This document shows positions 57,788-64,000 of a stretch of DNA of 64,000 nucleotides, piece by piece; position 1 is the first letter of the stretch, and every line of letters starts with the position of its first letter. Location: assembly GCF_019649055.1 (NCBI RefSeq), contig NW_026570331.1, positions 124,001-188,000 on the forward strand, in the 5' to 3' direction. The position numbers were made by a program, and so were the translations under genes. The notes under the pieces were generated by a model. That model was not told where the DNA came from. It ran no database searches and saw nothing but the letters and a program-made list of their open reading frames with translations. The DNA comes from Paramacrobiotus metropolitanus (Eukaryota > Tardigrada > Eutardigrada > Parachela > Macrobiotidae).

Positions 57788-60709
57788 CTCTTGGCAAGAT
57801 TATGATAAACTCTAAAGAAACTTCAGGCAGCCGTGTTGTCCAAGAAATCTAAGAAACCTAAGAAAAATAATGGCTGGGATCTTGAGAGTGTCGTCTGCGT
57901 GAAAGAATTATTACTAAACAGGATTGATATCTGGCCTCGAACACTCTGGAATGGCGGAAGTGAGCGCCTGATCGGGGAAGAGAGTGCGAGAAAGCGAATA
58001 TTGATCGAGATCGAGGAAATATGGATATATGGAGTTATACAGTGTATGACTGGCATCTACCGGCAAATAGATCGATATATCGGCGCAGGTACGGTTGCAC
58101 TAGGCTGTACAGATCGGCCGGATAATTGCTGGCTGCGTGTTAGGTAATGACGTGCCGGCTGCACTGCACGCGGGAAAATGTGGCTAATAGCGTCCTGTAT
58201 GTGCCGGTGTGGTGGAGGACGAAACGGGGATATATTGTTTAATTGAATGTGGGGGTGCACGATGCAGCGCTGTGCCGATCAGGATGTGCTTACGGCGACT
58301 GGCTTTGTTCGTGCGGGGCATGTCATGCACCCGGCGCGCGCTTAATTGCGCGCGCTGGAATTATTTACCGGGAGGATGGGATTGTTCGGGGAATATGATG
58401 CTTTTTCGGTTAAATTGCGCACTGTCTATCATAATCTGTAGGCAATTATGGAGCTGACATTCACCGATAAAATAGCACCTTTTGCGTACAAAATGTAGGA
58501 CGAAACAGGCGGGGAAAGTGATGGGGCTGTCGACTATGGAAATCCGGTTAATGCGTCTTCTTGATAAAATTCTTACTGTTAACCGTGAAAATCTAGATGC
58601 CGGTTCTCTACCTGCCTTCAAATTTCTACTCTCACTCTTATGTGTTTTATTAGCACAAAACGGTTTTTGTTCGACCATACTTGGACCGTTGGGGTTATCC
58701 GCTTGTGCGCCGTAATGATGATAATAAAAATGGAATTCAAAAAACAAAATTCTGCTTTAAAACTTTAATAATGAATTTGAAAAACAGCGTGCAACAGGGA
58801 CGCATTCAAATGCGCTTAAATCGCCAGCCCAGGATGCGAACAGAGAAGCGCTTGCTTGCGCAACATACTTTACAACGCTACTGAACCACCCACCTTCTCT
58901 AGCCATACATCCCATATATGTCAAAAATGTCGAAACTTTTCATAATATTGTAATTTTGTGTTTCTATGTCATCAATCCGAAGACGCTTTATTTTTCTTCA
59001 TGCGCTATATTTTTCGTTTAATGCAAAATATTTAAGGACGTGTGACCTCGATAAGCCAGCCGGTCCAACCCAGATGATCACCGAAAAACTCCAAAATCCT
59101 CAATTGACGACTAATAAGGATGTCTTGAATATGTTTAACGGTGCACTGGCATTGAATTCGGTCCATTTAATGGCTTACGTATCTGTGCATCGCAAATCCC
59201 GATTCGATTCAATAAGCCGTTACAGTGAAGTAACCAGCATTCATTTCCTGATCTGCCGGTGCATAAATTGATCCGGCACCCACATCTCTTCCCCGACCGT
59301 ACAGATCGACGGATCGGCGTTCGATAATACTTGTATGCGTAACACGTATTGATCGGCATTGAGGGTAGAGATGCGTCTCATTCTCTCTCTTTCTCCTTAG
59401 CGGTGCAGGACGTCCGTTGGGATTTATCCTTGAAAATATAGCGATGTATGTGCCCACGCTGTACCGTCATTCTTCCGCTGATGGCGGGGTCATGTGAGTG
59501 AGAGCTGCCGGTGGAAGTGTGTCACGTACATGATTGCGAACACACGGCGCATGTGTTCAAGTTCGCAGAGCCGGGATTGTGTCAGACACCTGGCGCGCGT
59601 TGTCCGTTGGTCCGATGACATTTACTCGGGAAGAGGGTGGTTATTTTTTATGGTGAATTGCTGTGTTACATTTTGTTTTGTATTGCAGCACTACTGAGTA
59701 ACAAAACTCACTCTGGATAACGTTCTTCCTGGCGTTTTTACATTTTAAACAAGCAATCGATAAAACGAGTATTCAAGTCACACACCATATCAAGGGAAGT
59801 GTGCCGGTACAGATACATGCCTGTCCCGTCATTTCCTACGCATGAAAAGTACAATTGACGGATTATGCCCAAACTACAAACGAAAAAATACAAATACAAA
59901 CGAAAACGAAACGAAAAATACAATACCACGAGAAATGCAAATTGACGGATAACGCCAAACTCCACACTTCGGCGCGCCAGAAAACGGTTGGTGCAGTAAG
60001 GGATAATCTAACTGACGCCAGTGCGATAATGGCGAAGTGGCCATCGTTTTAATCGCAAACTTCGCTCTAGCTACATTTACGTAGAAAATTATTTACGGGA
60101 CATGCTTGTACATGGTACCAAATTCGGGTGAATGCACAGCAGCTTTCGGTTTTATACCCCGTCACGGATCCAAGTTTTTTTCGAGTTTAGATAAAATGTT
60201 TCGTAACTTTCGTTCCATGATGAGACTATTGGTCGAAGTATACCTGTTTGCGACCAATTTTGGAACCTATAATTTCACCCATCCTTCTCCAATCGAAAGA
60301 GCAAAACGACTGCAAAAGCATGTTTGGAAGCGAGCGAAGAGAAGAAAAGTTCGCGTGCATGTGCAATTGTGCACGAATTTGGTGTTACAGTATGTATCAG
60401 CACACTTCCCTTATACTTCGTTTATGACCAATTATGGGTGCCGAGATTGGTGAATCGTGCAACGAAGATCACTATCTGTAGCCTGTAGAACCGGCTTTAC
60501 TTCCACTTGGTATCTTCAACGGTTTTACCAAAAATTTGCATAGTTACTGTACAAAATTGAGGGATTTACAGTAACAGCCACAGCCGCTGCTCATCGAGCA
60601 ACGAAATGATAGCACAAAAATAATAAACAGATTAGGCAACAAACACCACGTGGTGTTTGTATCCGTGAATTTGTGTAGCATTGGACAGAAGCTACGAGTT
60701 ACATACAGC

Positions 60710-60868
60710 TTAGGACGAAATGGTCGCATACCCAACATCTCCACATTCAGTACGAATGCAGCGCAGTGCACTGTACCACTGAGTTCAAAATAGCCGTTTC
60801 GTACAAGTGCACTGCACCGCTTGCGTACAGAATGCTGGGTATGGGGCTATGCGACCATTTCGTCCTAC
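60710..60868. repeat. Foldback hairpin with about 65-bp imperfect arms
   Basis: TTAGGACGAAATGGTCGCAT opens the left arm, and the right arm read on the minus strand opens TAGGACGAAATGGTCGCATA. CATACCCA, CAT(T)C, AGTACG/TGTACG and GCAGTGCACTGTAC blocks are shared in order, with small indels. The sequence is unrelated to the 55316 family. Confidence 0.8.
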
Positions 60869-61514
60869 ATTTGTACATGTGCTTTGATAATTAATGACAC
60901 AAATCTCACTGCTCTAACCATGTATTTTTTTGCGCTGCGCTTATGCAGAACTTGCCCTTTCCGAGTTACCTATGTCCCGTCAACGATTTACACGAACGAA
61001 CGGCTTAAAGATGTGGCTCAAGACATTAACCGGTGTACAACAGCAGAAACGTCATACAAAAAACCTGGCACGTTGGCGACGATAAATGCCTCCCGGAAGT
61101 CGCAGCACGGGTTAAAGCAATTTTCAATGCAAATCTGACTACACTACCAAAGTATAAGGTTACATAAGATGTGCTAGGCATGTATCGTTCCCCACAGTAA
61201 TGTTATGTTTATAGGATGTGAAGTGGCGAGATTACCGTAAAACTTGCCAAATATAACGCTTTTTATGATGTCGCATGACAGTATCAACTAACCAAGCGTT
61301 GGCGGTGCGATTGTAAGTATTTGTTTATGCAGAATAAGGATTAAAGTAACGGCCACTAACCTCGTTCAACCGTAATAAAGGAAATTGCAACATTTCTGCA
61401 AGGAATATTTAAAACCGGGTGCAGCGACTAAGATGTCGCATACCGTGGACGCGGTTTTTACTGGCGATATTGTCGCATTATTTCCGAAACTTTCTTTCAT
61501 AGTTTCTTTCTTTC

Positions 61515-64000
61515 ATGTATCCTTTCATAGTTTTCTTTGCCATATCATTGGTGCTCCCTCTGGTATCAATGGAAATCCATGAAGAGCACCGCGACAATAT
61601 TCGGTTAGCAGTATTCGGTACGCGCTGCCCACCATTTATACAACGGTATTTTTTCGCAGGAAAGTTCGGAAATATTTCGCCAGAAAAGCCAGATTCCACG
61701 GGGCGGGAGCGACTTGGCAAGCCGGAGAAAACCACCTGACGGAAACGGCTCCCAGCGAACTGGGAGCGCTGTGCGGAACAATACCGATGAGCCGAAAGGA
61801 AGCTCGCATGGACTACCATCCGCCTCCACCCATACCCAATGCAATGCAGCGGATTGACATCGACCCGGAATTCGATGCAGCTGTTAAATGGCCGGAGTGT
61901 CCGTCCATCAAGCTGATTCGCGACCAGGGACGATGCGGATCATGTTGGGTACGCTTCGGGCTTATGGTCTTATCCATATTGCATTTACCTCTACAACCAT
62001 TTTGCTTTCTTTGCCTAACCAATCCCTCGCTGTCCCGTTAATCATTACCTAACAGTGCATGGTTTATACAGGCTTTCGCCGGCGCCGAGACCCTTTCCGA
62101 TCGCTATTGCATCGCTAGCGGCGGAAAACAGACCAAAATCTTCTCGCCACAGGATATTCTTGTATGCAGCGGTGGTCAGAATCGGAATCACTGGTAAGTG
62201 GCAGGCTGCTACAGACAGCCAACAAAATACAAAAAAAATTAAAATTATTACCAGGAACGAAATACGCTTGGTTGTTTTCAGCCAAGGAAATCGAGCTCGT
62301 GCTCCGTACGTTATGGCGGTTAGCGATGGAATCGTGTCGGGCGGAGACTATCAGAGCGGATCGGGCTGTCTACCGTACACAGCCTACACGGCCGCAGCTG
62401 TTGCCAGTACGTCCACCAGTCAGTGCCAGTCGAAGTGTACTACAGATCTGGATTACTTGCAAGACCGATCCTACGGTAAGCCAGTTATATTTCAATGAGA
62501 ATTCCGAACGCATAGCAGTTAGATTCGATATACTGCCTAGAATGACCTTTCCAGACAGTACCGTAAAATCCTGAGTTTTGTTTGTTTGTTTGTTTAATGG
62601 GCTTATAATGTCTGCGACGATCAGGTGTAACCTGCGCGAGGCCGAAGACTGCTCTCATCGGAAAAGGCGTTCGCCTAGCGAAAGCCTTGCACAAAAGAAA
62701 AAAAACCGTAAACACTAACAATTCAGAGTACTCTGTAGTTCAGAGGTAGCAGCGATTATCAAAATGAATAAAACGTTTAGTCCATTTTGAGTCCATCCAT
62801 TTTACGGCAGTTAGTGATGTATCAAAGCAACGGATCGTTGCGTACGACTCTTCCGAGAGTAGTGTTAGCACACTTTGACGATCTTTGCATTCCGGACATT
62901 TTTACACAATTTAATCATATTAAATTTTGTAAAAATGTCCGGAATGCAAAGATCGTCAAAGTCTGCTAACTACTCAGGATTTTACGGGTCCATATTATGG
63001 ATTCGCGTACCTACACCAGAGGCACGGTATTCTCCGCGTTGTTCCACATGACAAAACTTTTCAAAATTGATTTTGCGATAATTAGCGCTGTATACGAAGT
63101 TGCACTCGAGATTACTGAAAAAGATATCAGGTTTTTTTAATGCGGAGCAACGCAGATACCTGGTGTCCGGTACGCGATACCGTATTGAGAAAGTGTACGG
63201 CATGCGATAAGCGTCGAGGTATTACGCGTACTGAAACGCTGCTGCCCGAGCTGGAATCACTCATTCAGCTCTTCGATTAATTTAATAATTTTTAGCGTGT
63301 CTTATAACAGTAATTTGGCAATAGGGTCCTCGTGGTACGAAATGGGAAACATTTTTAACAATTACTATAACGTGGTCGGAGGCGGCGCTGCGGCCTCCGT
63401 CAACAACGAAACGGTGGTCCGGCAGATACAGTACGAGCTGATGACACGCGGGCCGCTGACAGTGCAGATGAAGATCTACAACGACTTCTTCGCTTACAGC
63501 TCAGGTGAACCAGTCGATCAGTGTGGCACTTCATTTCGCGTAAAACCGTTCGTCCTTTGTAGGAGTATATCAACACGTTACCGGCGGCTTTGCGGGAAAC
63601 CACGCTATGAAGCTGATTGGCTGGGGAACGGAGAACAGCACCGATTACTGGCTGATCGTCAATTCCTGGGGTCCGAACTGGGGCATGAACGGTATGGTCA
63701 AGATCCTGCGCGGTGTGAATCATCTGGACATTGAGGAATACCTGGTCACCGGGATGGTGGATCCCGGTTTAACCGCGACAGTGGACACCTCTACGTGCAG
63801 CTTGACCCAGTGCCAAGGACGGCTAGATTTTGCCTTGGCGGCCAGCAATGTTTGCTCCACCAGCTATTGTGCCTGCTACCGTTTCACATGGAAGTGGAAC
63901 GAAACAAACAATAACTGGGACAAAACACAGACTCCGCAAGTGGTCAGCTGCGAGGAGGGGCAAGCTTTTGATGCGTCGGGTACGGTTTTGGAATGTGTCG
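61515..64000 (+). CDS. Cathepsin B-like cysteine protease with C-terminal Cys-rich extension, 3' end outside window
   Basis: Exons: 61515-61603, 61660-61948, 62072-62193, 62282-62475, 63296-63504 and 63563 onward. The N terminus ([18 protein letters not shown]) is a signal peptide. The propeptide block ([21 protein letters not shown]) and mature start resemble cathepsin B. Papain-fold residues are all present: Cys in [10 protein letters not shown] (exon 2/3), His in [15 protein letters not shown] and Asn in [13 protein letters not shown]. The cathepsin B occluding-loop His-His pair is not seen, so dipeptidyl-carboxypeptidase activity is doubtful. After the catalytic domain (LVTGMVDPG) the frame continues with a Cys-rich stretch ending [18 protein letters not shown], not normal for cathepsin B. 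The junction of exons 4 and 5 is one base out of phase, so a micro-exon or an indel is hidden there. Other introns are only 56-123 bases. Confidence 0.85.
62864..63222. mobile_element. Foldback (MITE-like) element, copy D, with an extra perfect hairpin
   Basis: At 62872-62962, two 44-base arms (ACTTTGACGATCTTTGCATT, TCCGGACATTTTTACA...) face each other around CAT with a single mismatch. To the right come GGATTCGCGTACCTACACC, GCGTTGTTCCACATGACAA and, inverted at the end, GGTGTCCGGTACGCGATACC and GATAAGCGTCGAGG. These are the blocks of copies A-C. The element fills the 820-base intron between protease exons 4 and 5. Confidence 0.8.

Larger units (their letters stand above)
54702..61514. other. 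Gene-poor, repeat-rich region
   Basis: About 6.8 kb with no gene I can fully support. It holds the foldback element at 55316, tandem repeats at 56497-56730, the possible exon at 57582-57787 and the hairpin at 60710-60868. Longer open frames on either strand (for example 58482-58715 and 60106-60453, both +) lack recognisable domains. The missing 5' exons of the leftward gene may lie here. Confidence 0.4.

Noticed and set aside
58482..58715. 77-codon open frame on + with a hydrophobic stretch
   Set aside because: The stretch (FKFLLSLLCVLLAQNGF) could suggest a secreted peptide, but there is no conserved feature, no splice context and the hydrophobic part is C-terminal.
60106..60453. 115-codon open frame on +
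   Set aside because: Long for the region but with no recognisable motif; surrounding sequence is repeat-like and no second strand or splice support exists.

Overview
This window is nuclear DNA of an animal. Genes are split by GT-AG introns, intergenic DNA is AT-rich, and the proteins are metazoan (THADA, SPAK/OSR1 kinase, endosomal syntaxin, FAAH2, XRN2, cathepsin B-like protease). A secreted six-cysteine chitin-binding protein and a THAP/Harbinger-type protein suggest a small ecdysozoan. A tardigrade or other panarthropod is plausible, but the sequence alone does not settle this. All exon boundaries below were built by hand from reading frame, splice signals and family alignment recalled from general knowledge.

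Layout from left to right. XRN2 runs leftward from 6734 and leaves the window at base 1. A divergent intergenic gap separates it from a rightward THAP/coiled-coil/HTH gene (7334-9595). A short chitin-binding protein gene follows (11022-11731). FAAH2 runs leftward (12332-15939) and shares a divergent promoter region with THADA (16530-26414, eight exons, about 1610 codons). A second, decayed THADA copy lies at 28592-35152. Each THADA copy is followed by 5S rRNA sequences; the copy at 35636-35756 is full length. Between the copies lie a retroelement relic and an inverted minisatellite. A leftward four-exon actinoporin-like gene (36371-37672) follows. Then come the SPAK/OSR1 kinase (38578-44748, seven exons) and a STX7/12-like syntaxin with two alternative membrane-anchor exons (46662-50746), both rightward. 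A leftward gene of unknown family (51648-54701 or beyond) precedes a repeat-rich stretch of about 6.8 kb. A rightward cathepsin B-like protease gene (61515 to beyond 64000) closes the window.

The genes are mostly unrelated housekeeping or cell-surface genes and do not form a pathway. The unusual content is structural: a family of long-armed foldback elements (at least four copies), several other large hairpins, a tRNA-Val-like A-box motif scattered more than 20 times on both strands, a tandem gene duplication with a nearly identical 3' segment, 5S gene decay products, and one probable alternative splicing unit that swaps a SNARE membrane anchor.
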